The translations under genes and the position numbers were made by a program. A DNA stretch of 32,247 nt from IMG/VR virus record IMGVR_UViG_3300022750_000001, positions 64,001-96,247 of that record; one strand, 5' to 3'. Positions 20,064 to 29,280 of the stretch are shown piece after piece. The stretch comes from a virus. The notes under the pieces are model-generated. The model was given only the letters and a program-made list of their open reading frames with translations, was not told the origin of the DNA and searched no databases. Position 1 is the first letter of the stretch; each line of letters begins with the position of its first letter.

Positions 20064-20606
20064 ATGGATTTATCAAGAAGACCAGTTGAGTATGCTAACC
20101 TAAGAAATAAGGTTTTGATACTAGAAAATATAAGAAATAACTTTACTGCTGATAGAGTTATGAAAATAAATAGTACCTTTGTGTATACATTGTTGGATGA
20201 CGATGATAACGACATACTTTTTATAGACTATGAGAAGCTATTGTTTGAAAGACCGTATGAAGAAGTGTTACAGCTATCAAAATTACTCGTTGCCGAGGAT
20301 ATGGAAGCTATCTCATCAGCTAAGAAAAGGACTGGTGTATTAGCAGCTATGTCACAAGACAAACAGAGAGCCTTAAGAGAAGAATTGGATAGTAATCCAA
20401 ACGCAAGTATAGATGACATTGCTTTTCCTGAGCCAAGCAAAGATGCTTTGGATTTAATGGAAGAGGTTAAGGCTGTTGAAAATGGTGAGATAGGTAAAGG
20501 TATATTAGAAATCATAGCAGAAAATCCTGATATGATTAAACCATTCGGACAAGATGTCAAAGATGGTAAACCTGTACCAATGACTGTACACAAATCAGAG
20601 GAGTAG
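20064..20606 (+). CDS. Hypothetical protein, 180 aa
   Basis: The N-terminal third has a DDDDNDILFIDYEKLLF segment, followed by long charged helices (DKQRALREELDSNPNASIDD) and a C-terminal part (GILEIIAENPDMIKPFGQDV). Highly acidic overall. No family recognised. It lies 1 nt from each neighbour and belongs to the operon leading to lysis and packaging genes. Confidence 0.7.
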   Translation: MDLSRRPVEYANLRNKVLILENIRNNFTADRVMKINSTFVYTLLDDDDNDILFIDYEKLLFERPYEEVLQLSKLLVAEDMEAISSAKKRTGVLAAMSQDKQRALREELDSNPNASIDDIAFPEPSKDALDLMEEVKAVENGEIGKGILEIIAENPDMIKPFGQDVKDGKPVPMTVHKSEE

Positions 20607-20607
20607 T

Positions 20608-20928
20608 ATGCAATTAACTACAGACAACTTAATAAAAGAATATTATGAGACCATCAAGGATGAGTACCCTAATATACCATTTAAGCAGATAGAGTTAATG
20701 TGTAAGACACCTTGGACATTCTTACGTCATCAAATGCGAAAATCTAGTCTACCTATAGTGAAGTTCATGTATCTTGGCATGTTTATTGTGAAACGTGGAG
20801 TGTTGGATAGCATAGAACCTACGGCTGATAGGCTCATAGAACAGAATAGGATAACACCTAGGAAGTATGAAAAGTTGAAAAAAATTGTAGAACACCATAA
20901 TCAAAATCAAGATGAGAGCAACAGTTAG
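20608..20928 (+). CDS. Hypothetical helical protein, 106 aa
   Basis: The protein has a conserved-looking segment (YPNIPFKQIELMCKTPWTFL, then RHQMRKSSLPIVKFMYLGMF). This is the layout of short helical proteins placed ahead of lysis and packaging genes in Bacteroidota phages; that is a recollection. The KFMYLGMF stretch is too short for a membrane span. The basic C-terminus (RKYEKLKKIVEHHNQN) could bind nucleic acid. It overlaps the next gene by 17 nt. Confidence 0.7.
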   Translation: MQLTTDNLIKEYYETIKDEYPNIPFKQIELMCKTPWTFLRHQMRKSSLPIVKFMYLGMFIVKRGVLDSIEPTADRLIEQNRITPRKYEKLKKIVEHHNQNQDESNS

Positions 20929-21322
20929 TTTAAACAACGTCATCGCTTACATCACTGGTAACTTGAGATACTTCTTATATTACAGTAAGTGGTTTAAGTT
21001 TTTGATTAGAACACATATCCGAGAACAAATAGACTTTCGTATAAAGTTTATGGATAAAGCATGTTATGAAAATGGACAATGTGTAATTTGTGGATGTTCA
21101 ACTACTGCTTTGCAAATGGCTGATAAAGCCTGTGACAAACCTTGCTATCCGAGAATGATGACGAAGCAAGAGTGGGACAATTTTGCCAACATGGATAAGT
21201 ACTGTAAATGGTTCGTTGATGCTAATTATAGTTGGAGATACTATAAGGAAGATGGTGACCTATTCAGAGAAGACAGTGAAGGTAGTATACTTTGTATGGG
21301 GAGGACTAAGAATGTGGGTTAG
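20912..21322 (+). CDS. Cys-rich (zinc-site type) protein, 136 aa
   Basis: A Cys cluster in the centre reads KACYENGQCVICGCSTTALQ, then ADKACDKPCYPRMMTKQEW. This C-x5-C-x2-CGC ... C-x3-CYP array is likely to bind zinc and recurs in short phage proteins I associate with Bacteroidota phages. The N-terminal 50 residues are basic and helical (KWFKFLIRTHIREQIDFRIK), possibly membrane- or nucleic-acid-facing. It precedes the DUF1573-like gene, overlapping it by 11 nt. Confidence 0.75.
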   Translation: MRATVSLNNVIAYITGNLRYFLYYSKWFKFLIRTHIREQIDFRIKFMDKACYENGQCVICGCSTTALQMADKACDKPCYPRMMTKQEWDNFANMDKYCKWFVDANYSWRYYKEDGDLFREDSEGSILCMGRTKNVG

Positions 21323-21611
21323 TACATCAGTAGACTTAGGTAATCTTAAGGCTAAGAGATCTCAAATGGTAGAGTTTATACATAAAGGTATACTTGACAT
21401 ACAGACTGTAGTACCTACTTGTAGTTGTTCAGAAGCTGAACATTGTGTGCAAGATGGTAATACTATTGTAAAGATAGTGTATACACCAACACCTGTACCT
21501 GAGCATTTCAAGTTAGCAAAGAGATTCAGTTACCAATCAGTAAAAAAAATTATTGTAAATACAAAAGATTCATCAGAAGTTCTTACTTTTACTGCACTTA
21601 TTGCAGATTAA
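21312..21611 (+). CDS. DUF1573-like Ig-fold protein, 99 aa
   Basis: The ATG at 21312 (MWVSTSVDLGNLKAKRSQMV) is chosen; the longer frame overlaps the previous gene by 140 nt. The pattern TVVPTCSCSEAEHC, then IVKIVYTPTPVPEHFK, KKIIVNTKDSSEVLTF and a terminal strand matches DUF1573, a domain common in Bacteroidota with the PTCSCT motif before a beta sandwich. There is no signal peptide, so it is probably cytoplasmic or virion-associated. The role is unknown. Confidence 0.7.
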   Translation: MWVSTSVDLGNLKAKRSQMVEFIHKGILDIQTVVPTCSCSEAEHCVQDGNTIVKIVYTPTPVPEHFKLAKRFSYQSVKKIIVNTKDSSEVLTFTALIAD

Positions 21612-21623
21612 AAGTAAAGAAAG

Positions 21624-21977
21624 ATGAACTTAATTAAACTTTTGTGGTTAGTGGTACTTCTGTTAGATGTTCTAACAGTTGTAGTGTTAGTGTATCAAGC
21701 TGTAAACTATATACTAACTAACTTAACAAGTAAGTTTACTTCACATATATATGTGAAAGATACCATTGATTTAAAACTCAATAGGAAGATAATACTACAG
21801 AACATCTTAATGATAGTTATAGTATTGCTTTCAGGGAGCAAGAACTTCATAAATTATTATGAGGGTGCTTCATTGGGTTTAGAGTCAATGGTATTTTTTG
21901 TTTGTAGCAAAACCTTATTTGTAGTTTATCTATTTCTCAATAAGAATATAATAGATAGTATTAAACCTAAACTTTAA
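21624..21977 (+). CDS. Membrane protein, holin candidate, 117 aa
   Basis: Hydrophobic segments are IKLLWLVVLLLDVLTVVVLV (about 4-23), IILQNILMIVIVLLSG (about 56-71) and SMVFFVCSKTLFVVYLFL (about 88-105). The tail is basic (NKNIIDSIKPKL). Three spans, about 117 residues and a position directly before the endolysin gene (4 nt) fit a holin, by context only. Confidence 0.7.
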   Translation: MNLIKLLWLVVLLLDVLTVVVLVYQAVNYILTNLTSKFTSHIYVKDTIDLKLNRKIILQNILMIVIVLLSGSKNFINYYEGASLGLESMVFFVCSKTLFVVYLFLNKNIIDSIKPKL

Positions 21978-21981
21978 TAAC

Positions 21982-22578
21982 ATGAGTATTACAATGAAGA
22001 CACCTTTACCTACTATAGACCAGTGGGTATTGACAGCAGAGGGATTACCCTTAGAGTTACAATTAGCTTTATCTCATAATGGTGAGATGGAAATTAAGGG
22101 TAAAGATAATAACCCAAATATTATGAAGTGGGCTAAAGAGTTAGGTATACTTGGATGGTATCCTAATGATGATATAGCTTGGTGTGGAGTGTTTAAAGGT
22201 ATCAATGCTTTAAGGGCAGGATGGATTAAGTTTGAAGCAAGTGTAGCATCCGCACTATGGTGGTTAAAGTGGGGTAAAAAGATTGCAGTAGAAGATGCTT
22301 GCGTTGGAGATACAATGATTTATGCTAGATATAATAGTAAAGGTCAACAGATAGGTGGACACGTAGCTTACTTGTTAGGTCACGTTGCAGGTAATAAAGT
22401 CCATAGAATCTTCGGTGGTAATCAATCTGATAAGGTTTGTCCTATATGGAAAACTGCTACTACACTAGTTGGAGTACGTAGGGCTATATGGAAAAGTTCT
22501 CAACCTAAAGGAGTAGTAAGACACGAATACCCTGCAAGCCAAGTTCCTAAAACTATCATAGCCGCAAGTGAAGCTTAA
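21982..22578 (+). CDS. Endolysin, TIGR02594/CHAP-like peptidase
   Basis: The 198-aa protein shows the TIGR02594 layout: an NNPNIMKWAKELGILGWYPN segment, DIAWCGVFKG with the putative nucleophile Cys68, WGKKI, VGDTMIYARY, GGHVAYLLG with His127, and IFGGNQSDKV. Cys and His form the NlpC/P60-CHAP-type pair that cleaves peptidoglycan peptides or amides. There is no signal peptide, so release needs a holin; the membrane gene 4 nt upstream is the candidate. It shares one base with the next gene. Confidence 0.88.
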   Translation: MSITMKTPLPTIDQWVLTAEGLPLELQLALSHNGEMEIKGKDNNPNIMKWAKELGILGWYPNDDIAWCGVFKGINALRAGWIKFEASVASALWWLKWGKKIAVEDACVGDTMIYARYNSKGQQIGGHVAYLLGHVAGNKVHRIFGGNQSDKVCPIWKTATTLVGVRRAIWKSSQPKGVVRHEYPASQVPKTIIAASEA

Positions 22579-23153
22579 TGAAATTATTTGAATTATCGGG
22601 AGATATTGAGAATAGGATTGTCAAGCCCACAGAAGAAGCTTTGATGGTAACTCCATTTGGAGATATATATCAAAGAGATTCTCATAGACAGAAAGATTTG
22701 GCTATGAGGGAGTTCGCGTATATTGAGTTTATGGTATCACCTAAAGATACTAATCCCTTCTTTGGTTATCCTGTAGCAGGAGGAATTAGACATCAGAAGA
22801 TATATGAGAATAAGTTCAAAGATTTATATGAGACTTGGACACCTGATGAATTAGTTAGGGTAGGTATAGAAGTATATAATGAGTTTTATTATAATGCATC
22901 ACCTAGTTTAGGATTCTATAACTCTGTAGTAGGTGCAGTTAAGAAACTCCAAACATTCTTTGATAACCTAGATATGGATAAAGTGAACTCTAGGGATATG
23001 CCTTTATATAAACCTAAGGAGATTACTAGTGCTATCATAGATGCTGAGAACTTACTAACTAAGCTTGCAGCAATGAAAGAGAAAGTTAATCAGGAGATAT
23101 TTACAACTGTTAAGACTAAAGGCGCAAGACAGATTAACTTCTTTGAACAATAG
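22578..23153 (+). CDS. Conserved pre-terminase protein, 191 aa (small-terminase candidate)
   Basis: The layout EEALMVTPFGDIYQRDSHRQ, then MREFAYIEFMVSPKDTNPFF, GYPVAGGIRHQKIY and a helical C-terminus (AENLLTKLAAMKEKVNQEIF) matches a family I recall directly upstream of the large terminase in Bacteroidota and other large phages. Position suggests a packaging role such as terminase small subunit, but no DNA-binding motif is visible. It lies 3 nt before the large terminase ATG. Confidence 0.75.
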   Translation: MKLFELSGDIENRIVKPTEEALMVTPFGDIYQRDSHRQKDLAMREFAYIEFMVSPKDTNPFFGYPVAGGIRHQKIYENKFKDLYETWTPDELVRVGIEVYNEFYYNASPSLGFYNSVVGAVKKLQTFFDNLDMDKVNSRDMPLYKPKEITSAIIDAENLLTKLAAMKEKVNQEIFTTVKTKGARQINFFEQ

Positions 23154-23156
23154 TAT

Positions 23157-25388
23157 ATGGTAGGTGTAGCAGATAACTTATTACAAGAGGCTGTAGCTAG
23201 GGTTACTAATGTAGTAGCACCTAGCTTACATGAGGTTGATACAATCAGAGATGCTGCTACAGGGAAATGGCTTAATACCTCTGTCTTTAGGGAAGAAGCA
23301 ATTAATCATGATGCAAATGGTTACTACTGTTCAGAACCTTATGGGTCTCCTGCATGGTTGCATTATTGGCAGATGCAACTTGATAGATGTGATAAAGGTT
23401 ATCGAGTAGGTAACTGGGAGATTACAGGAGACCATTATTGTTATCTTAACTTTACTAAGATTGAGGTAGCTGTACAAATATCAGAAGATGTAGCTGAGAA
23501 AGAGACTAAATTCCCTGACTTTTGGGATGGTGACTATGATTACTTTTGGTCACTTAAGATAGCTAGATTTGGTGTAGTGCCTAGACCTGAAATCTCTGAG
23601 ATGTTCTCGGTAGATGAGAAAGGTGTTATTAAAGAGGAAAAAGACTTACATGCTGCAAGGATAATAACCTTAGACAGACTTAAGCTTAGAGTAAAACCCC
23701 ACCCTGATTATCTTACAGGTGGACATAACCTATGTGTAGGTAAAGCTAGACGTAAAGGTTATTCTTATAAGAATGGTGCTATATGTGCCAACACCTACAA
23801 CAGAAAACGTAAGTCATTAACTATCATTGGTGCGCATGAGAAAAAGTTCTTGTACCCTACAGGAACAATGCAAATGGCATCAGATTATCTTAACTGGTTT
23901 AACCAAGAGACTGGTTGGGCTAAGGGTAGAGAATATGTAGATAGAGTTGACCATAGAAAAGCATCTTACAAAGAGAGTGCAGGTGGGGTTGATATTGAGA
24001 AAGGATATAAGTCTGAAATCATGGCTTTATCCTTTATGGATAATGAAGATGCTGCAAGGGGTAAAGATAGTTACTATGTATTACTTGAGGAAGCAGGAGC
24101 ATTCCCTAATCTTGAAGCAAGTTATAAAGCAACAGCCCCAGGTTTAAGAGCAGGTAAGTTTGCTACTGGACAGATTATTATCTTTGGTACAGGTGGTGAT
24201 ATGCAATCAGGAACAGTAGACTTTGCTAAGATGTTCTATAATCCTATAGCTTACAACTTGATGCCATTCATTAATATATGGGATGAGAATGCTGAGAATA
24301 GTGTATGTGGATTCTTCCATCCATTCTATTGGAACTTTGAGGGCTACTATGATGCACAAGGTAATAGTGATGTAGACAAAGCTATTGAGGATGAATTAGA
24401 GGAACGTAAGAAAATCCTTAGACAATCAGCAGGTAGTAATGTACTACAAGGTAGAGTTCAAGAGTTTCCGATGTCACCATCTGAAGCTTTCTTAACTGTA
24501 TCACATAATGATTTCCCAATTATAGAATTAAGAAATCACTATAATAAAGTAATCAGAGAAAGATTACATACTAAGAGAGGTCAAGCAGTACACTTATTCA
24601 GAGATGATAAGGGTAAAGCATCTATGAGACCTGACCTTAAAGGTGAGTTAGAACCTATATGGGATTATGTACCTAAGACAAATAACTTAGCAGGTGCCAC
24701 TGTTATATACGAAGCACCTATATCAGAGATACCTAAGGGACTATATAAGATAGGTTATGACCCTTACAGACAAGTAAATGGTTCTTCACTAGCCAGTATT
24801 ATAGTATACAAATCTGTAGCTAGACACTCTATGTCTAACTACAATACTATAGTAGCTGAGTTTACAGGAAGACCAAGAGACCCCGATGATGTTAACAGAA
24901 TAGCAGAGTTATTAGCTGAGTTATACAAGGCTGAGATTATGCATGAGAATGAGGTAACTCATGTTGTTAACTACTTTAAACGTCGTAAGAAGTTAGACTT
25001 ACTTGCTGCTCAACCTGATGAGGTTATTAGTGCAAATATTCAAAATTCTAAAGTAGCTAGGATTTGGGGTATGCACATGGTTGATAAACTTAAGGATGCA
25101 GGAGAGAAATATATCAAACAGTGGTTACTTGAAGAGAGAACTACAGATGAGTATGGTAATAGTATACTTAACTTAGAGACAATCAACTGCCCAGGTTTAC
25201 TTGAGGAGTTAATACTTTATAACAGAAAAGGTAACTTTGATAGGGTTATGGCTTTCATGCAAGTAATGTTCCAAATAGAAGAAGAGGATTTAGAGAAAGT
25301 TTATGATAAACCTGACGATGCAGATAATCCTAATAGTATGGCAGCACAGTTACAAGCTATGATGGAGAAACAGTTCAGAAAGAATTAA
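23157..25388 (+). CDS. terL: Terminase large subunit (TerL), 743 aa
   Basis: Packaging ATPase/nuclease. Motifs in order: an EITGDHYCYLNFTKI segment (about 88-102) typical of this TerL group; an adenine/Walker-A-like loop GKARRKGYSYKNGA (about 195-208); Walker B with catalytic Glu, YYVLLEEAGAF (about 306-316); a coupling-type FGTGGDMQSG (about 343-352); and an RNase H-like nuclease domain starting at YKIGYDPYRQV with D535. The length is near that of crAss-like TerL. It would drive DNA into the head through the portal encoded next. Confidence 0.93.
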   Translation: MVGVADNLLQEAVARVTNVVAPSLHEVDTIRDAATGKWLNTSVFREEAINHDANGYYCSEPYGSPAWLHYWQMQLDRCDKGYRVGNWEITGDHYCYLNFTKIEVAVQISEDVAEKETKFPDFWDGDYDYFWSLKIARFGVVPRPEISEMFSVDEKGVIKEEKDLHAARIITLDRLKLRVKPHPDYLTGGHNLCVGKARRKGYSYKNGAICANTYNRKRKSLTIIGAHEKKFLYPTGTMQMASDYLNWFNQETGWAKGREYVDRVDHRKASYKESAGGVDIEKGYKSEIMALSFMDNEDAARGKDSYYVLLEEAGAFPNLEASYKATAPGLRAGKFATGQIIIFGTGGDMQSGTVDFAKMFYNPIAYNLMPFINIWDENAENSVCGFFHPFYWNFEGYYDAQGNSDVDKAIEDELEERKKILRQSAGSNVLQGRVQEFPMSPSEAFLTVSHNDFPIIELRNHYNKVIRERLHTKRGQAVHLFRDDKGKASMRPDLKGELEPIWDYVPKTNNLAGATVIYEAPISEIPKGLYKIGYDPYRQVNGSSLASIIVYKSVARHSMSNYNTIVAEFTGRPRDPDDVNRIAELLAELYKAEIMHENEVTHVVNYFKRRKKLDLLAAQPDEVISANIQNSKVARIWGMHMVDKLKDAGEKYIKQWLLEERTTDEYGNSILNLETINCPGLLEELILYNRKGNFDRVMAFMQVMFQIEEEDLEKVYDKPDDADNPNSMAAQLQAMMEKQFRKN

Positions 25389-25421
25389 TTAAACATTAAG
25401 ATAAATATTAAATAATTTTAA

Positions 25422-25429
25422 TAGTTTTG
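25422..25429 (+). promoter_or_regulatory. Promoter-like -7 box before the portal gene
   Basis: TAGTTTTG matches TAnnTTTG, 17 nt before the portal ATG, in the only sizeable gap of this block so far. No good -33 TTG is seen. Confidence 0.4.
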
Positions 25430-25446
25430 TATAAAGTTTAAATTAG

Positions 25447-27915
25447 ATGGCTAAGATACATAAAAATCAAAGGGTTACTCAAAATCAGAAAGAGGCTAAT
25501 AACCATGAGTACTATAGACAGCACTTGGATGATTTGGATTCCCAAGCATTTTCTAGGGGTAGCTATGTAAATGGTATATCCGAATTTCATAATATGCAAG
25601 TCAATTATGATTTGTTAGCCAATCAGATTAACATATCTGATTTCGATTATGTATGTAAGCCGTTTGGTGAAAACGTAGGAGAGATGCCTGCTGATATGTC
25701 AAACAAGGATATTATCACAGGTAAGTTCAAGAAGGTTATTGGCATGGAAGCTAAGAGACCTTTTGGTTGGACTTGTCTTGCAGTTAACGAAGATGCTACT
25801 ACTAGAAAGGAGCAAGCTGAGTTTGGACTACTACAAGACTTTGTTATGAGTAATATCATGACACCACTACAACAACAAGCTGAAATCAAATACCAACAGT
25901 CTATTAATCCTAATATGTCTGAGGATGAGAAGCAAGCTATCTTAAAACAAATACAAGAAGAGACCGCAGCTTTAACTCCACCTGAAGTTAAGAACTATAT
26001 GAAGAGGGAACACCAAGACCCTGCTGAGGCTTTAGGTAATCAACTCCTTAACTACCTAAGACAAAAGGAGAAAATCAAAGATAAATTTCTTAAAGGCTTC
26101 AAGCATGCAATGGCATCAGCTAGAGAAGTCTATCTCGTTAGGATAATAAATGGTGAACCTACGTTACACGTAATTAACTCTTTATATTTTGATTATGGTA
26201 AAACTATTGATAACGATTTAATCGAAGACAGTGATTGGGGTGTTACAGAGTTACATCTTACTCCATCTCAAGTTATAACACAATTCAGGAAAGAATTAAC
26301 AGATAAAGAAGTTGATGACATCTATGAACTATTTGGCGATACAGGTACAGCAAATAGGATGGAGAAAGCTTGGGTTAATGACGAGAAAGTATTTAACTTC
26401 ACTGAAAACCAAACAGAAGATAATTCAATAAGAGTACTATATGCTGCATGGAAGTCAGAAAGAAAAGTAGGTTTCCTTACTTTCTATGATGACAATGAGG
26501 AACCTGATATTATGCTAGTATCAGAGAACTATAAGTTCAATGAGGCTATGGGTGATATATCTATAGAGTATGAATGGATTCCTGAAGTACATCATGGATA
26601 TAAAATCTGCTTAGGTGCTGAACCTATATATATAGGTATGGGTGCAGTCCCAGGTCAACACAGAGACTTAGATACTTTACATGAATGTAAGTTACCTTTT
26701 ATTGGTGTTGACTATGATGACTTAAACTCTAATGCTACATCGTTAGTAGATAGGATGAAAGTATATCAGTACTACTATAATATTATCATGTATAGAATTG
26801 AGGCTTTAATGGCTTCTGATAAAGGTAAGATTCTTGCAATGAATCTTAATGCTATACCTACATCTGCTAATATTAACCTAGAGAAGTTCCAGTATTACTT
26901 AGAAGCTAATAAGCTACTATACTTTAACCCTAACGAAGAGAAAAACAAAAGAGGGCAACATGATGTCAATATGATTGCTAAAAGTATTGACTTAAGTTTA
27001 GCTTCTGATATTAATCAATATATTCAAATAGCTGAGTATATTGAGAGAAGATGTGGTGAGTCAGTTGGAATCCCTAAAGCAGCAGAAGGACAAGTATCTG
27101 CCAATGAATCTGTAAGAAACGTGCAACAAAGTCTTACTCAGTCTTCAGATATATTAGAGCCTTACTTCCAATTACATAATTCGGTTAAACAAAATGTATT
27201 ACAAGCTTTAGTAGATTTAGCTAAGGTAGCTTATAGTACAGGTAAACCTCGTAAGTTAACTTATGCTTTAGATGATATGTCTAATGCTATGTTAGATTTG
27301 AATGCTACTAATCTAGCTTTATTAGCTAACTCTACTTTAGGTATCTTTGTTACTGATAGTACAATGGCATCTCAAGCTAAACAAGTAGTAGAGCAATTAG
27401 CACATGCTGCAATGCAGACTAGTCAAATTGATTTATTAGATGTTGTTAAAGTAATTAGAGCAGAATCTATTCAAGAAGCAGAAGAGAAATTAGAAGTTGG
27501 TACTGCTAAGAAAGCTGAGACTCTTGGTCAACAACAACAACAAGCACAAGTTGCTCAACAACAACAAGCTGAGGCTGAAAGAGCAGCTAAGTTTGAAATC
27601 ATGGAGAAAGAGCATCAGTTTAGAATGGACGAGATTGAAGCTAAAGGTAAAATCGACTTACAAAAACAAGTTATCTTATCTCTTGGATTTAATGAGGATA
27701 AAGATATGGATGCCGATGGTACACCTGATATTCTTGAAATCTATAAAGCAGGTTTAGATGCTGAAATTCAGAGAAGAGAGCAAGGTAGAAAAGAGAGAGC
27801 CGATATAGCTAAATTCAATATTGACCAACAAAAGGTTGATAATGACAAAGAAAGTAACAGAATAGCAGAGAAAAAAGCTAATAATGAGGTGCGTAAGAAG
27901 GTTGTAACGGCTTAA
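25447..27915 (+). CDS. Portal protein, 822 aa
   Basis: Its size and position directly after TerL, and its composition, mark it as the portal. It has a long mixed N-terminal region, an acidic core with NQTEDNSIRVLYAAWKSERK, a wing/stem part including YQYYYNIIMYRIEALMASDK, and a C-terminal Gln-rich coiled coil (LGQQQQQAQVAQQQQAEAER) then long charged helices. Portals form the 12-subunit ring at the packaging vertex. The Gln-rich tail could be the barrel region projecting into the head. No single catalytic motif exists for this family; the call rests on order, size and pattern. Confidence 0.88.
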   Translation: MAKIHKNQRVTQNQKEANNHEYYRQHLDDLDSQAFSRGSYVNGISEFHNMQVNYDLLANQINISDFDYVCKPFGENVGEMPADMSNKDIITGKFKKVIGMEAKRPFGWTCLAVNEDATTRKEQAEFGLLQDFVMSNIMTPLQQQAEIKYQQSINPNMSEDEKQAILKQIQEETAALTPPEVKNYMKREHQDPAEALGNQLLNYLRQKEKIKDKFLKGFKHAMASAREVYLVRIINGEPTLHVINSLYFDYGKTIDNDLIEDSDWGVTELHLTPSQVITQFRKELTDKEVDDIYELFGDTGTANRMEKAWVNDEKVFNFTENQTEDNSIRVLYAAWKSERKVGFLTFYDDNEEPDIMLVSENYKFNEAMGDISIEYEWIPEVHHGYKICLGAEPIYIGMGAVPGQHRDLDTLHECKLPFIGVDYDDLNSNATSLVDRMKVYQYYYNIIMYRIEALMASDKGKILAMNLNAIPTSANINLEKFQYYLEANKLLYFNPNEEKNKRGQHDVNMIAKSIDLSLASDINQYIQIAEYIERRCGESVGIPKAAEGQVSANESVRNVQQSLTQSSDILEPYFQLHNSVKQNVLQALVDLAKVAYSTGKPRKLTYALDDMSNAMLDLNATNLALLANSTLGIFVTDSTMASQAKQVVEQLAHAAMQTSQIDLLDVVKVIRAESIQEAEEKLEVGTAKKAETLGQQQQQAQVAQQQQAEAERAAKFEIMEKEHQFRMDEIEAKGKIDLQKQVILSLGFNEDKDMDADGTPDILEIYKAGLDAEIQRREQGRKERADIAKFNIDQQKVDNDKESNRIAEKKANNEVRKKVVTA

Positions 27916-27963
27916 TTACGGGATAGCGCATTACAAACTATTTTCATAACTTAAGATTAGAAC

Positions 27964-27995
27964 TTGAATATAATTAATATTAAAACTTAAATTTG
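27964..27995 (+). promoter_or_regulatory. Bacteroidota-type promoter before the scaffold candidate
   Basis: TTG (27964-27966) is followed 21 nt later by TAAATTTG (27988-27995), an exact TAnnTTTG. The ATG at 28005 is only 9 nt downstream, implying a nearly leaderless mRNA. Confidence 0.6.
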
Positions 27996-28004
27996 TACAG
28001 AACA

Positions 28005-29234
28005 ATGGCACTAAATGAAAATGCTGAAGGAACAGCAGAAGAACAGTTTAATGGATTTGATTGGGACCAAACTGACGAGAACCCCTTAGATATTATGTCT
28101 CAAGTAGAGACAGCAGAGATAGCAGAAGAGGAGATAGTCGAAGGTGCTACACCTAAACCAAAACTAACTACTACTAAAGTAGAGAAGCCCTTTGAGGACT
28201 TAGAGGAAGAAGAGGTTAATGATAACGTAATTAACTTTGGTGAAGAAGGTAATGAAGTAGTAGTTGAAGAAGAAGAAGAGGTTGTTAATGAGGAGGGTGA
28301 TGTTGATAAGAAGACCACACCTAAACCTAAAGGTATTAAACCTGCTAGTCCAGTACTAGAAGATGACAAAAAATTCTTCACAAGTCTTGCTAAGGATTTA
28401 CAAGAGAAGGGAATCTTCACACAAGAGATTGCCGAAGATGCTGAAATAGATGAAGAGGCTTTCTTTGAATTACATGATAAGGAGATTGAAGCAGGAATTA
28501 ATGATGCTGTTGAAGGTATCATTGAGGAGTTAAAAGGTGATGATGATGCTGCGGCATTAATCAAGTATGTTAAGAGTGGTGGCAAAACACATGACTTTTT
28601 AGCTGCTTACAAACCTTTATCTTCTAATAGTTTCCCTGAGGACTTCGACTTAGATGATGTAAAGAATCAAAAGAAGATTATCAAACACTACAGAATGACT
28701 GTAGAGGGTGAGTCTGAGGAAGAAGCTAATGAAGCTATTGAATGGTTAGAGACTAAGGATAAAGTCGAAGACACAGCAAAGAAATTGCATACTAAGATTC
28801 TAGCTAATGATAAACAAGTTAAAGCTAACTTGCAGAAACAGTTAGAAGATAGAAATAAAGAGAGATTAGAAAAACAAAAACTATTCTCTAGTACTTTACA
28901 AACTACCTTGGATGAGGTAGAAGAAGTAGGAAAGTTTAAGTTTAGCGCAGTAGACAAGAAAAGTCTAGTAGGTGCTATCACTAAAGCTACAGTTAAGGTA
29001 GGTGATAAAATGGCTACACCTTTACAGGTTAAGTTAAATGAAGCTTACAACGACCCTAAAAAGTTGTTAGTCTTAACTAAATTCTTACTTGATGATATGG
29101 ATGTAACTGATGTGGTGAAGAAAGCTAAGACTGATACAGTTAAGGCAGTTCAATCTAAGGTTGCTGCTTTAGGTAGAGAATCCAAATCAGGTAGTAAAGC
29201 AATTAAGAAGACTTATCTATCAGATAACTTTTAA
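28005..29234 (+). CDS. Acidic scaffold-type capsid assembly protein, 409 aa
   Basis: The start is the ATG at 28005 (MALNENAEGTAEEQ); a TTG 12 nt upstream would sit inside the promoter box. The first 130 residues are extremely Glu-rich (TAEIAEEEIVEGATPKPKLT, then VVVEEEEEVVNEEGDVDKK). The rest is charged helix and coiled coil (KQLEDRNKERLEKQKLFSST). It lies between portal and major capsid genes, the usual place of scaffolding proteins. This is a positional call; an internal core protein is the alternative. Confidence 0.78.
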   Translation: MALNENAEGTAEEQFNGFDWDQTDENPLDIMSQVETAEIAEEEIVEGATPKPKLTTTKVEKPFEDLEEEEVNDNVINFGEEGNEVVVEEEEEVVNEEGDVDKKTTPKPKGIKPASPVLEDDKKFFTSLAKDLQEKGIFTQEIAEDAEIDEEAFFELHDKEIEAGINDAVEGIIEELKGDDDAAALIKYVKSGGKTHDFLAAYKPLSSNSFPEDFDLDDVKNQKKIIKHYRMTVEGESEEEANEAIEWLETKDKVEDTAKKLHTKILANDKQVKANLQKQLEDRNKERLEKQKLFSSTLQTTLDEVEEVGKFKFSAVDKKSLVGAITKATVKVGDKMATPLQVKLNEAYNDPKKLLVLTKFLLDDMDVTDVVKKAKTDTVKAVQSKVAALGRESKSGSKAIKKTYLSDNF

Positions 29235-29265
29235 AGACTAACAAAATAATTAACAATTAACAACT

Positions 29266-29273
29266 TAAAATTT
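29266..29273 (+). promoter_or_regulatory. Promoter-like box before the capsid gene
   Basis: TAAAATTT then TTACACG lies 7 nt before the capsid ATG. It is a weak TAnnTTTG match, with the surrounding AACTTAAA shared with the scaffold promoter region. Confidence 0.3.
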
Positions 29274-29280
29274 TTACACG

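Noticed and set aside
28100-28981. Long Ser/Leu-rich minus frames in the scaffold gene
   Set aside because: These are the mirror of Glu/Lys-rich codons in the plus-strand scaffold-type protein; composition artefact.
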